From: UBA8437 sp963582065
Lineage (GTDB): Bacteria; Planctomycetota; Planctomycetia; Planctomycetales; Planctomycetaceae
Length of the DNA: 64,000 nt
NCBI GenBank assembly: GCA_963582065.1
Contig: CAUZRQ010000002.1
Coordinates: 124,001-188,000, forward strand
Direction of reading: 5' to 3'
In this document: piece after piece, positions 52,743 through 61,015 of the stretch
Position numbering within the stretch: position 1 is the first letter of the stretch
Layout: each line of letters begins with the position of its first letter
The notes under the pieces: generated by a model
What the model saw: the letters and a program-made list of their open reading frames with translations, nothing else
Told to the model about the DNA's origin: nothing
Databases searched by the model: none
Position numbers and translations under genes: made by a program

Positions 52743-55067
52743 CTAACCCCCGCCGCTTTCGCTGGTTTCAGTCGGAACCGTCACGGACTCCTGTGACGAC
52801 GATATGTCGACGGCCTGCTCAAGGGCTTTGGCGATGCGGCCGGGGCCGACGAAAACGCCGTCCAGGAGGATCGGCTTCTCGGGGCGTCCGGCCGGATAGA
52901 TGGCATAGAACGGAATCGCCTTGGCCCGGTTGCCCAGCCTGACCAACAGCGCATCGATCTCCGGCGAGTCCTTCGTCTTGTCGGCCTTCAGGGCTACGAT
53001 CTTGTGATCGGTGATGAACTTGCGGGTGACATCTGCATCCAAGGCGACCGCCTCGTTGATCTTGCAGGTGATTCACCAGTCGGCAGTGAAGTCGATCAAC
53101 ACCGTCTGGTTGTCCTCGAGGTGTTGTGCGAGAACCTCGTCCGAATAGGGACTCCAGAACCCGTCGTCGGGGTGATAGAACCAACCGAAGGAGACCAGGC
53201 CCAGCAGGCCGCTGAAGGCGGCCGCCTGGCTCCACGCCATCATCCGCCTGGCTCGCGGCTGGGTCAGCGGCACTCGGCCGATCCACCAGAAGGCGGCCCA
53301 GAGTGAGAACAGGAACAACAGGGTCGGCACCACGATGTCGGGATCGACTCCAGAAAGCACATACATCGGGTAGATCACCGTGCCCAGCAGCACGAAACCC
53401 ATCACGTGCTTGAACGTCTCCATCCACATCCCCGGTTTGGGCAGGAACCCGATCAGCATGGGGAAGGCCCCGATCAGCAGGTACGGGAACGCCATTCCCA
53501 GGCCCACGCTCATCAACACCAGGTAGGTGACCCCGATCGACTGGCTGACCGCCCAACTCATCGCCGGCACCAGCAGCGGTCCGGTGCAGGGGGTGGCCAG
53601 GATGGTGGTCAGGATCCCCTTGGCAAATGCGGCGCCCAGGCCCTCCTGATCGGAGGTGTCTCCGGAACTGCCGAAGCCGGGAATCGGGATCTCCCAGACA
53701 CCCAGGAAACTCAGCGCGAAGACGAAGACGATTGCCGCCATGACGATGTTGAAGGGGGCACTGGTGAACTGCGATCCCCAGCCGGCCCCGACCACGCCGA
53801 CCAGGGTGGCCAGCACTGCGAAGACACTCATCAGGCCCAGCGAGAACGCAAGATTGAGCATGAAGGCACGGGTTCGGTCTTCGCCGGCCTGGGTCACAAA
53901 CGACATGATCTTCAGGCCGATCACCGGCAGCACGCAGGGCATGAAGTTGAGAATGAACCCGGCCAGAAGGGCGACTCCGACCTGGGTCAGCAGTGTCTTC
54001 GGGCTGGCCGGTGCGGCCGGAGTCTCGGTCTCGGTGGCAACCATCTTCTGTTGCCCGTCCTCGGCGATCTTGTCCTCTTCGCCGACGTGGCCCATCACGA
54101 ACGAAGCCCGCCCCTTCAGGCAGCCTTTCTCGTCGCAGTACTGGTACAGCACCCGTCCCCGTGCTCCGTAGCCCGACTCGATTGCGGAATCGGTCACGCG
54201 GAAGGTCCGGCTCCAGGTCACCGTGCCGTGGAAGAGCCGTTGCTTGACGTTGCCGGTGGGGAGTTCGACCGTCTTTTTCTCGAACGGCCGATCCTCCTCG
54301 AATTCGTCTCCGACAGCCTCGAGACCACGCAGTCCCTGGAGAAAAATCCGGGTCGGCAGGCCTCCGTTGTTCTTGTCCTGGCTGAGCGAGAAGATGTGGA
54401 ACCCGTCTTCGAGAGTTGCCGAGAGCGAGAGCGTCACCGTGTCGCCGGGCCTGGCGTATCCCGGTGACAACTCGATGTGCCACGACACCGGCGTCTGCTG
54501 GCCGCCGGCCTTGGTGGTCGGGGTGATGTCGTGGGTGAAGGGAAACTCCGGACCGTCGCCGAGGGCGAGTTCGATCGGAAACTCCTCCGGTGGCAGGCAG
54601 CCGGTGGCGTTGCACATGCTCAGCGTGATCGCGCCGTTGATGGACGCCTTGCCGTCACCCCGCTTGAATGCCTGTCGCCACACCGCCCGCCCGATGTGTT
54701 TTTCCTGGCGGAAATCCATATTGCCGATCTTGGTGACTTCGATCTTCGCGGGGTGGTCGGGCCTGGGGGACTTGTCGAGTGTTTCGAGTCCGGCGTGTTC
54801 GGAGATCTTGATGATCGTCGAGTTGGGGTCGTCACCGATCGAGTAGGTGTAGTACCCCTCGGGGACGATCACCTCGATCGTCAGCGTCACCCGTTCTCCC
54901 GGCCTGGCCGCGGCCGGGTGCAGCGACGTGGTGATCTTTGGTACCGCGTCCACCGTGCCTGGTCCGTCGCCGAGGTTGCCGAAGGGCTGGAACAGGTCGG
55001 GCTGGTCCTGGGCAACCGCCGGGGCGGCCACAATCAGGACAGCGATCCAGGTCAAACACCGTCTCAT
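52743..55067 (-). CDS. Thiol:disulfide interchange protein, DsbD type, with predicted selenocysteine at UGA (53073-53075)
   Basis: 774 residues if the in-frame UGA at codon 665 is read as selenocysteine; start ATG at 55067 begins a signal peptide (MRRCLTWIAVLIVAAPAVAQ). Domains: two DsbD-N-like beta sandwiches (about 30-290). An eight-helix CcdA/DsbD-gamma membrane domain follows with the redox pair NFMPCVLP and ATPCTGP. The C-terminal thioredoxin domain reads D-F-T-A-D-W-[UGA]-I-T-C-K, i.e. U-x-x-C where homologues have C-x-x-C. Sequence after the UGA (NEAVAL..., cis-Pro in IPFYAIY) is normal thioredoxin to a stop at 52743. It carries electrons across the membrane to periplasmic substrates such as apocytochromes c; a heme-protein operon is divergent next door. 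If UGA is not decoded, the product would be a DsbD lacking its thioredoxin domain. Confidence 0.85.
53040..53055 (-). promoter_or_regulatory. Candidate bacterial SECIS hairpin after the UGA
   Basis: In the mRNA, CGAGGC (53055-53050) pairs with GCCTTG (53045-53040), six pairs including one G-U, around a GGUC loop. The loop begins 23 nt after the UGA with G as its first base, within the 16-37 nt distance and G-in-loop rule described for bacterial SECIS elements. The stem is short and was found by eye. Confidence 0.5.
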
Positions 55068-55122
55068 CGTGTCACGTTCTTTCGTTTTCCGCACACGTCC
55101 GGGGTCGCTTGCTCCGGGCCGC

Positions 55123-55152
55123 ATCTTAGTTCATCTCAATCGACGCTGGCAA
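55123..55152 (-). promoter_or_regulatory. Possible promoter of the DsbD-type gene
   Basis: Minus strand -35 TTGCCA (55147-55152) and -10 TAAGAT (55123-55128), 18-base spacer, 55 bases before the ATG. Confidence 0.4.
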
Positions 55153-55218
55153 TTGGCCAACGGGACCGCTCGTGGCACACTGTCGGTAAGAAGTCACCCC
55201 GTTCCCGAAGAATTCGCC

Positions 55219-56481
55219 GTGTCCCGAGTCGCTCTTTTTCTCTGTTGCCTGCCCGTGGTGTTGCCAGCCGCCGAGCCGCGGACGGTCACCGTGGATGACC
55301 CCCTGCCGTTTGGCCAGTCCCCGGTCGATTATCTCGGTGAGTCCACCGCCGATCCCATCGCCCGTCTCGACCGACGACTGGTCGACGGCAAGGTCGTGCT
55401 CAAACCGGTGCCCGGTCGCGGTTATCTCGATGCGGTCCTCCGCGCACTGCGAGTCCCCGTCTCCTCGCAACTGCTGGTCTATTCCAAGACGGCCGTCAAC
55501 CAGCGTCTGGTCACACCGAAAACGCCTCGGGCGGTCTATTTCAATGACGCGGTTTCGGTGGCCTGGGTTCCGGGAACCGCTGAACTGGAATTGTCGGCTG
55601 TCGATCCGGTCAAAGGCGCGATGTTCTACGTGTTGACGCAGCCCGAAGCGGCCGCCGGCGGGCCGCCGCGGTTCCACCGCAAGCGGAGTTGCCTGGCCTG
55701 TCACATCGGTCGCACCACGCTCTCGGTTCCCGGCGGCATTGTCCGGTCATTCCTGGTCGAATCGACCGGCAAGCCGCTCGAGGGTTATTCGCGGGTGACC
55801 GGCAGCACGCCGATCGCCAACCGCTGGGGCGGCTGGTACGTGACCGGACGGCTGGGTCCGTCGACCCACATGGGGAACCTGGTCAACAGGGCCGACAACC
55901 GGCGGCACCGCCACGACGCGTCATTCCGCAGCAGCCTGGCTCGGCTCGATGCCCTGGCCGATCTCAAGACGTATCTTTCGCCCCACAGCGACGTGGTCGC
56001 ACACCTGGTCCTCGAACACCAGTTGCATGGTCAGAACCTGATCACCCGGGTCTGCTACGAGCACAGGCTGGGGCGGCGGTCGGATGCCGAGGACCGCTTG
56101 CTGCGGTATCTGCTGTTGGCCGAGGAGCCTCGGTGGGCGGGTGAGATTGTTGGCACGAGCGGATTTGCCAAGTGGTTTCAGCAGCAGGGTCCACGGACTC
56201 GCGACGGACGGTCGCTGCGACAACTGGACCTGGCCGGTCGCCTGTTTCGTCATCGCCTGAGTCACCTGGTCTACTCGCCGCAGTTGGCGGCGATGCCCGA
56301 TCCGCCCCGGAAGCGGCTGGGCCGCCGGTTTCAGGCGGTGCTGGCAGGTCGGCCCGCCGGTGGTCTCGAAAAGTTGCTCAACGATCGGCAGCGGGCCGAT
56401 GTGCGTGACATCCTGGAAGCCACACGAGAAGATCTGCCATCGGAGTGGCGGGTGAGTCCGAGACGTCGAGGAGCGGAATGA
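55219..56481 (+). CDS. Secreted protein with one c-type heme site
   Basis: 420 residues from a GTG that begins a signal peptide (VSRVALFLCCLPVVLPAAEP). A single C-L-A-C-H motif is near residue 160 (RKRSCLACHIG) and is followed by a mostly helical domain. It is a periplasmic cytochrome-type protein of unknown role. Its stop overlaps the ATG of the following PVC-type heme protein (ATGATG), so the two are cotranslated. It is divergent from the DsbD-type gene, whose product could keep the heme-binding cysteines reduced. Confidence 0.8.
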   Translation: MSRVALFLCCLPVVLPAAEPRTVTVDDPLPFGQSPVDYLGESTADPIARLDRRLVDGKVVLKPVPGRGYLDAVLRALRVPVSSQLLVYSKTAVNQRLVTPKTPRAVYFNDAVSVAWVPGTAELELSAVDPVKGAMFYVLTQPEAAAGGPPRFHRKRSCLACHIGRTTLSVPGGIVRSFLVESTGKPLEGYSRVTGSTPIANRWGGWYVTGRLGPSTHMGNLVNRADNRRHRHDASFRSSLARLDALADLKTYLSPHSDVVAHLVLEHQLHGQNLITRVCYEHRLGRRSDAEDRLLRYLLLAEEPRWAGEIVGTSGFAKWFQQQGPRTRDGRSLRQLDLAGRLFRHRLSHLVYSPQLAAMPDPPRKRLGRRFQAVLAGRPAGGLEKLLNDRQRADVRDILEATREDLPSEWRVSPRRRGAE

Positions 56482-59400
56482 TGGAGATCGCGAACGGTTG
56501 GCGGGTCTGGTCTGTCTGCGGAATGGCGTGGCTGGTGGCATCGGGCCACGCCGCGGCATTCCAGGACTCGACCCCGCCGACCGCAGGTGTGCGCGTGCCC
56601 GACGGGTTTCGGGTCACGATGTATGCCGACGACGATTTGGCCAGCAACATCTACTCGATGACCATCGATTCGGCCGGCCGCGTGGTCGTTGCCGGCCCGC
56701 GGTACGTCCGGATTCTCCACGATCGGGACGGGGACGGTCGGGCCGAGTCGTTCACGGAGTTTTCGGATCGTCCCTCCGGCGGTGCTCAGGGGTTGTTCTT
56801 CGACGGCCCCGACCTGTTGGCGACCGGAGACGGAGCGATGTGGCGGTTGCGGGACGCGGACCGGAACGGGCGTGCAGATGGCCCGCCCGAGCGGATCCTG
56901 AAGATCCGCGCCGGTGGAGAACACGACGCGCACGCGATCCGTCGCGGACCCGATGGCTGGTTCTACCTGTTGGCCGGCAACGGTGCCGGCGTGAATGCCT
57001 CCTACGCGTCGCTGGGCTCCTCGCCCATCCGATCGCCGTCGGCCGGGACGTTGCTGAGGCTGCCGCCGTCGATGACGGGCAGCGAGATCCTGGTCGACGG
57101 ATTCCGCAACGCCTACGACTTTGCCTTCAACCGGGCCGGAGACATCTTTGTCTTCGACAGTGACGGCGAACGGGACGTGTCGTTGCCGTGGTACCGGCCG
57201 ACCAGGGTGTTTCATGCCTTGCCGGCGCACGGCACCGGCTGGCTTTCGCGGAGTTGGAAGCGGCCGGGTTACTTCCTGGACATGCCGCCGGTGGTGGGCG
57301 CCTTCGGACGGGGCTCGCCGACCGGGGTGGCCTGTTACCGTCACACCGCCTTCCCGAAGCGGTACCACGGTGCGGTTTTTGCCTGTGACTGGACCTTCGG
57401 CCGGGTGGTGGCGCTGACGCCGCCGGGTGCGAGCGGATCCGGACTGGACAGGCCGATCGAGTTCATGACCGGGCGGGGGCATTTCGGGTTTGCCCCGACG
57501 GACGTTGCCGTGGCCCCCGACGGGGCGTTGTTCGTGTCGGTGGGCGGGCGGGGCACCCGCGGCAGCGTGTTCCGGATTACTCATCCGGCGACGATCGCCG
57601 GTTCGACCGGTCGTCGCCGGACGCCGATCAAACGCTGCCTGGACATGCCCCAGCCGCTGGCCAGTTGGTCTCGCCAGAAGTGGTTGCCACTGGCCCGCAA
57701 GTTGGGAGCGACGGCGTTCCACGAGGCGGTCGGTGACCGGAGTTTCTCGCCGGCGGAGAGAGCGCGGGCTGTCGAGATCCTGGTCGACCTGTTCGACGGA
57801 CCCGATTTCGGTCGGCTGGGCGAGGTCGATGCCGGCTGGCCTGCGGCGGTGCGGGCCCGGTTGGCGTGGGCGGTGGGCCGGGCGGACCCCGCACAGCCGG
57901 ACGCCAAACGACTCGGCGGTTTCCTGCATGATGCCGATCCGGGAGTTGGGCGAGCGGCCTGTGAGGCGTTACTGGGGGTCGCGGGCAAGTGGGACTGGTC
58001 GGAGATCGAACCGGGGCTGTTGGTCCAGTTGAACAGTTCTGATCGCCGGACCCGCCAGGTCGCCGCCGCGGCGGTGGCACGAATGTCGGAGGCCGCCTGG
58101 CGGCGAATCCGGGCCAGGGTGAAACGACTGCCGGCCCGTGGCCGGATTGCCGCCTCGCTGGGCGGACGGGCGCACGTGAAGGGCGTGGACCGGGACGGCC
58201 TGGTGGTGGCGCTGGAGGTTCTCGGAGCGGAAACATCCGACGAGGTTCCGGTGAGCCTGAAGCGGGATGCCGTACGGCTGGCTCAACTGGCCCTGGGTGA
58301 CGTCGGGCCCAGCGGGGGCCGGGCGGCGGTGTTTGACGGCTACGGTGCGGTGTTGCCCGCGGAGACGCTGAGCCCGGTGACCGGCGAGGTGAGCCGCTCG
58401 ATCGAGACGGTGTTCCCGACCGGAAACCGGGAACTGGATAACGAACTGGCCCGGCTGGCGGCGATGGTCTCGACGGCCGAACCCCGGTTGCTGGAGAAGT
58501 TCCTGGCGCAGCTCGACCGGCGGTCACATCCCGTTTCCGACCTCCATTTCCTGATCACCGCGGCACGGATCCCCCTGGCTCGGAACGAGGTTCAACGCAA
58601 GCGGACGGCCCGGGCGCTGGTGGGTCTGCAGGTCAAGATCGACCGCACGGGATTGAACCAGGACAGCAACTGGGACGATCGGGTGGGCGAATTGTACGCG
58701 GCGTTGTGCGGACACGACGCCAAGCTGCCCCTCGCGGTGCTCGAGGCACCCGGATTCGGCCTGCCGTCCCACGTGTTGTTCCTCGGACGAATCGCCCGGG
58801 CCGATCGACCCCGGGCCCGCGCGGCGTTCGTGGCGGCGATCCGCAAGGCCGGTGAAGACTATCCATGGACCGCCGAGGTCGTGCGGTTGCTGGGCCAGTC
58901 GGATGACCCGGCGGTCCGTGCACTAGTCCGCGGGGCTTACGAGCGAGTGGATGTTCGTGGATCGGTGGTGCTGGAACTGGCGAGGAGGGCCGAGCCGGTT
59001 GACCGGAAGCGGTTTGTCGAGGGATTGGCGTCCTCGTCGCTGGAGGTGGTGGGGGGGTGCCTGGGGGCGTTGGCGAAGTTGCCCAAGCGGACGGCTGCCG
59101 GCGAGCAGTTGGCGTTGCTGGGGGCAGTGCGGCGGTTGGGGGCGGCAGCCACCGAACACGGCCTGAGGTCGCGGGCGGTGTCGCTGTTGAGGCGAAACAC
59201 CGGTCGTCGGTTCGGCTTCGTGTCCGGCAAAAAGGGGCGAGTGGCCCAGTCCAAGGCGGTGGCGGCTTGGACGGCGTACCTGGAGGCTGCTCACCCGGAG
59301 GAGGCCAGGCGGCTGTTGGGAGCGGCGGCGGCCAGCCTGGAAGGATTGAAGAAGCGGCTGGCCGACGTGGATTGGACCAGCGGTGACGTGTCGCGAGGGA

Positions 59401-59786
59401 AAAAGGTCTTTGCCAACCGCGGTTGCGTGCAGTGTCACCAGGGACGACGCGCCCTGGGACCCGACCTGGCCGGTTCGGCCGGTCGGTTTTCGAGGACCGA
59501 CCTGTTCACCGCCATCGTGCTGCCCAACCGGGATGTCTCGCCCCGTTACCAGACGACCGTTGTCCAGACGGGCGACGGCCGTGTCTACAACGGGCTGATT
59601 GTCTACCAGTCGGTTGATGGGGTGACCCTGCGGACCGGCACGAACCGGACGATTCGTCTCGAGAGAGATGAGATCGAGTACCAGGCGCGTCGGCCCGAGT
59701 CGCTGATGTCGGCGGGGTTGTTGAAGGGGCTGGACGACCGCGGGTATGCCGACCTGTACGCCTATTTGAAGACATTGCGCAAGTAG
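56478..59786 (+). CDS. PVC-type heme-binding, membrane-bound-dehydrogenase-like protein
   Basis: 1102 residues from the ATG at 56478 (GAGGAG upstream), with a signal peptide (ending HAAA). A sugar-dehydrogenase-like beta-propeller (VPDGFRVTMYADDDLASNIYSM..., DRDGDGRAESFTEF) fills the first third and HEAT-like helical repeats the middle. A heme site G-C-V-Q-C-H near 985 with G-P-D-L after it precedes a short beta domain and ends in a helical tail (YADLYAYLKTLRK). It has the same architecture as the protein at 0.5-3.9 kb but is quite different in sequence. Coupled to the upstream heme protein by a four-base overlap. Confidence 0.85.
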   Translation: MMEIANGWRVWSVCGMAWLVASGHAAAFQDSTPPTAGVRVPDGFRVTMYADDDLASNIYSMTIDSAGRVVVAGPRYVRILHDRDGDGRAESFTEFSDRPSGGAQGLFFDGPDLLATGDGAMWRLRDADRNGRADGPPERILKIRAGGEHDAHAIRRGPDGWFYLLAGNGAGVNASYASLGSSPIRSPSAGTLLRLPPSMTGSEILVDGFRNAYDFAFNRAGDIFVFDSDGERDVSLPWYRPTRVFHALPAHGTGWLSRSWKRPGYFLDMPPVVGAFGRGSPTGVACYRHTAFPKRYHGAVFACDWTFGRVVALTPPGASGSGLDRPIEFMTGRGHFGFAPTDVAVAPDGALFVSVGGRGTRGSVFRITHPATIAGSTGRRRTPIKRCLDMPQPLASWSRQKWLPLARKLGATAFHEAVGDRSFSPAERARAVEILVDLFDGPDFGRLGEVDAGWPAAVRARLAWAVGRADPAQPDAKRLGGFLHDADPGVGRAACEALLGVAGKWDWSEIEPGLLVQLNSSDRRTRQVAAAAVARMSEAAWRRIRARVKRLPARGRIAASLGGRAHVKGVDRDGLVVALEVLGAETSDEVPVSLKRDAVRLAQLALGDVGPSGGRAAVFDGYGAVLPAETLSPVTGEVSRSIETVFPTGNRELDNELARLAAMVSTAEPRLLEKFLAQLDRRSHPVSDLHFLITAARIPLARNEVQRKRTARALVGLQVKIDRTGLNQDSNWDDRVGELYAALCGHDAKLPLAVLEAPGFGLPSHVLFLGRIARADRPRARAAFVAAIRKAGEDYPWTAEVVRLLGQSDDPAVRALVRGAYERVDVRGSVVLELARRAEPVDRKRFVEGLASSSLEVVGGCLGALAKLPKRTAAGEQLALLGAVRRLGAAATEHGLRSRAVSLLRRNTGRRFGFVSGKKGRVAQSKAVAAWTAYLEAAHPEEARRLLGAAAASLEGLKKRLADVDWTSGDVSRGKKVFANRGCVQCHQGRRALGPDLAGSAGRFSRTDLFTAIVLPNRDVSPRYQTTVVQTGDGRVYNGLIVYQSVDGVTLRTGTNRTIRLERDEIEYQARRPESLMSAGLLKGLDDRGYADLYAYLKTLRK

Positions 59787-59860
59787 GTGGCGGCACCCGG
59801 TATTGCTGTCTGCGGTTCGTGGCTTAACAATGAACAGTGTCCTGACCACGGAGTGTTGTG

Positions 59861-60133
59861 ATGCCACAGGCGATCGCTGATCCCGAGGAACTGAAACGTT
59901 TCGCCAGCCTGCTGAGGCAGTTCAATACTGACCTGGTCGACCGCACCAACGCGATGGCCGGCCAACTGGAGTCGCTGAGCGTGACGTGGCGGGACCAGGA
60001 GAACAAGAAGTTCGTCGAGCAGTTCACCGAACAACTCAAGGGGATCAACCGCCTGGTTGAGGTCAACGACGCGTACATCCCGTTCCTGGTCCGCAAGGCG
60101 GCCCGGCTCGAGGAGTATCTGCAGCAGCGGTGA
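59861..60133 (+). CDS. WXG100/ESAT-6-like small helical-hairpin protein
   Basis: 90 residues (ATG 59861; a GTG codon directly before it is an alternative). Two amphipathic helices are joined at residues about 42-50 (SVTWRDQENKKF), where the W-R-D takes the place of W-x-G. The size, absence of a signal peptide and hairpin layout are those of type VII secretion substrates. It is the first gene of the run ending in the FtsK/EssC-like ATPase, 88 bases before the next. A weak promoter could be at 59803-59830 (TTGCTG/TAACAA, 16-base spacer). Confidence 0.65.
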   Translation: MPQAIADPEELKRFASLLRQFNTDLVDRTNAMAGQLESLSVTWRDQENKKFVEQFTEQLKGINRLVEVNDAYIPFLVRKAARLEEYLQQR

Positions 60134-60221
60134 GAGGCCGGGATCTCGTTCAGTCGCGGCGTTGCGGGCCAGGTGCGGTGGGCCGGATGATCAGCAAGAC
60201 GAACCGGGGAGAGAGGCTCAG

Positions 60222-60767
60222 ATGAACGCTCCGGCCAACGTGCACTCGGTCGAAGCCGTCCGCGATTTCCGCGGCAGCCTGCAGCGGTTCGGCGAACAGG
60301 CCACCGACTGCCTCGACTCGCTCAACGCCCAGCTCCACCGGATGATCGACTGGCTCGAGCACGATCGGCCCGCCTACTGGCAGCAGCAGGTCCGCAGGGG
60401 CTACGACCGGATGGCCGAGGCGCGGCAGAGCCTGCAGCGGTGCCAGATGAAGACCGTGGGAGACCACCGGCCGTCGTGTATCGAGGAGAAACAGGCCCTG
60501 GCACGTGCCAAGGCACGGCTGGAATATTCGCAGCACAAGCTGGAGGTTGTCAGCCGCTGTCAGCGCGTGGTCGAGGAGGAGGCCAACCAGTTCCGCGGCC
60601 GCTGTGGACAACTCGACCACCTGCTGCAGCGCGACGTGCCGCGGATGACCGGTTTGCTGGACCGCATACTCATTTCGCTGGAGGAGTACGTGGCAGTTTC
60701 GGCCCCCGAACCGCCCCCGCCGGTGATCTCCGATGATGCGGCCCCGGGAGAGGGGGGGGCCGAATGA
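60222..60767 (+). CDS. Coiled-coil protein of the WXG/FtsK-like cluster
   Basis: 181 residues, predominantly helical, with long charged heptads from about 40-150 (YWQQQVRRGYDRMAEARQSLQ, then ARAKARLEYSQHKLEVV). It ends in a Pro-rich, acidic tail (PEPPPPVISDDA). There is no signal peptide. It could be a partner or chaperone-like factor of the small WXG proteins; no family is recognised. GAGAGG precedes the ATG. The stop overlaps the next gene (ATGA). Confidence 0.65.
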   Translation: MNAPANVHSVEAVRDFRGSLQRFGEQATDCLDSLNAQLHRMIDWLEHDRPAYWQQQVRRGYDRMAEARQSLQRCQMKTVGDHRPSCIEEKQALARAKARLEYSQHKLEVVSRCQRVVEEEANQFRGRCGQLDHLLQRDVPRMTGLLDRILISLEEYVAVSAPEPPPPVISDDAAPGEGGAE

Positions 60768-60997
60768 AGATCGTCGACCTGCACACCGGGGCGGCCCGGC
60801 TGTCCGATGCGCTGGAACAACTCGAAGTTGCCTGGCAACGGACCCAGCTGTCGTGGAACGACGAGTCCCGCCGCCATTTTGAAGCCGAACACCTCGCACC
60901 GATCACTCCGACCATCCGCATGACGCTCGACGCGGTCAGCCGCCTGGCCGAGGTGCTGGGGCGTGCCGAACGCGAGTGCCTGGACGAGGACCGTTAG
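60764..60997 (+). CDS. Second WXG-like small helical protein
   Basis: 77 residues: helix (ALEQLEVAWQRTQL), turn SWNDESRRHFEAEHL, helix (IRMTLDAVSRLAEVL). The W-N-D-E-S-x-x-x-F spacing parallels the WRDQENKKF of the first small protein, which suggests the two are paralogues that may pair like EsxA/EsxB. It starts in an ATGA overlap and is 18 bases before the ATPase. Confidence 0.6.
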   Translation: MKIVDLHTGAARLSDALEQLEVAWQRTQLSWNDESRRHFEAEHLAPITPTIRMTLDAVSRLAEVLGRAERECLDEDR

Positions 60998-61015
60998 TGT
61001 GTCCCACGAGACCCG

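Noticed and set aside
53073..53075. Simple nonsense mutation or frameshift as explanation of the split DsbD
   Set aside because: Both parts are in the same frame, nothing is lost, and the stop falls exactly on the redox Cys codon. Selenocysteine explains this better, though sequencing error cannot be excluded.
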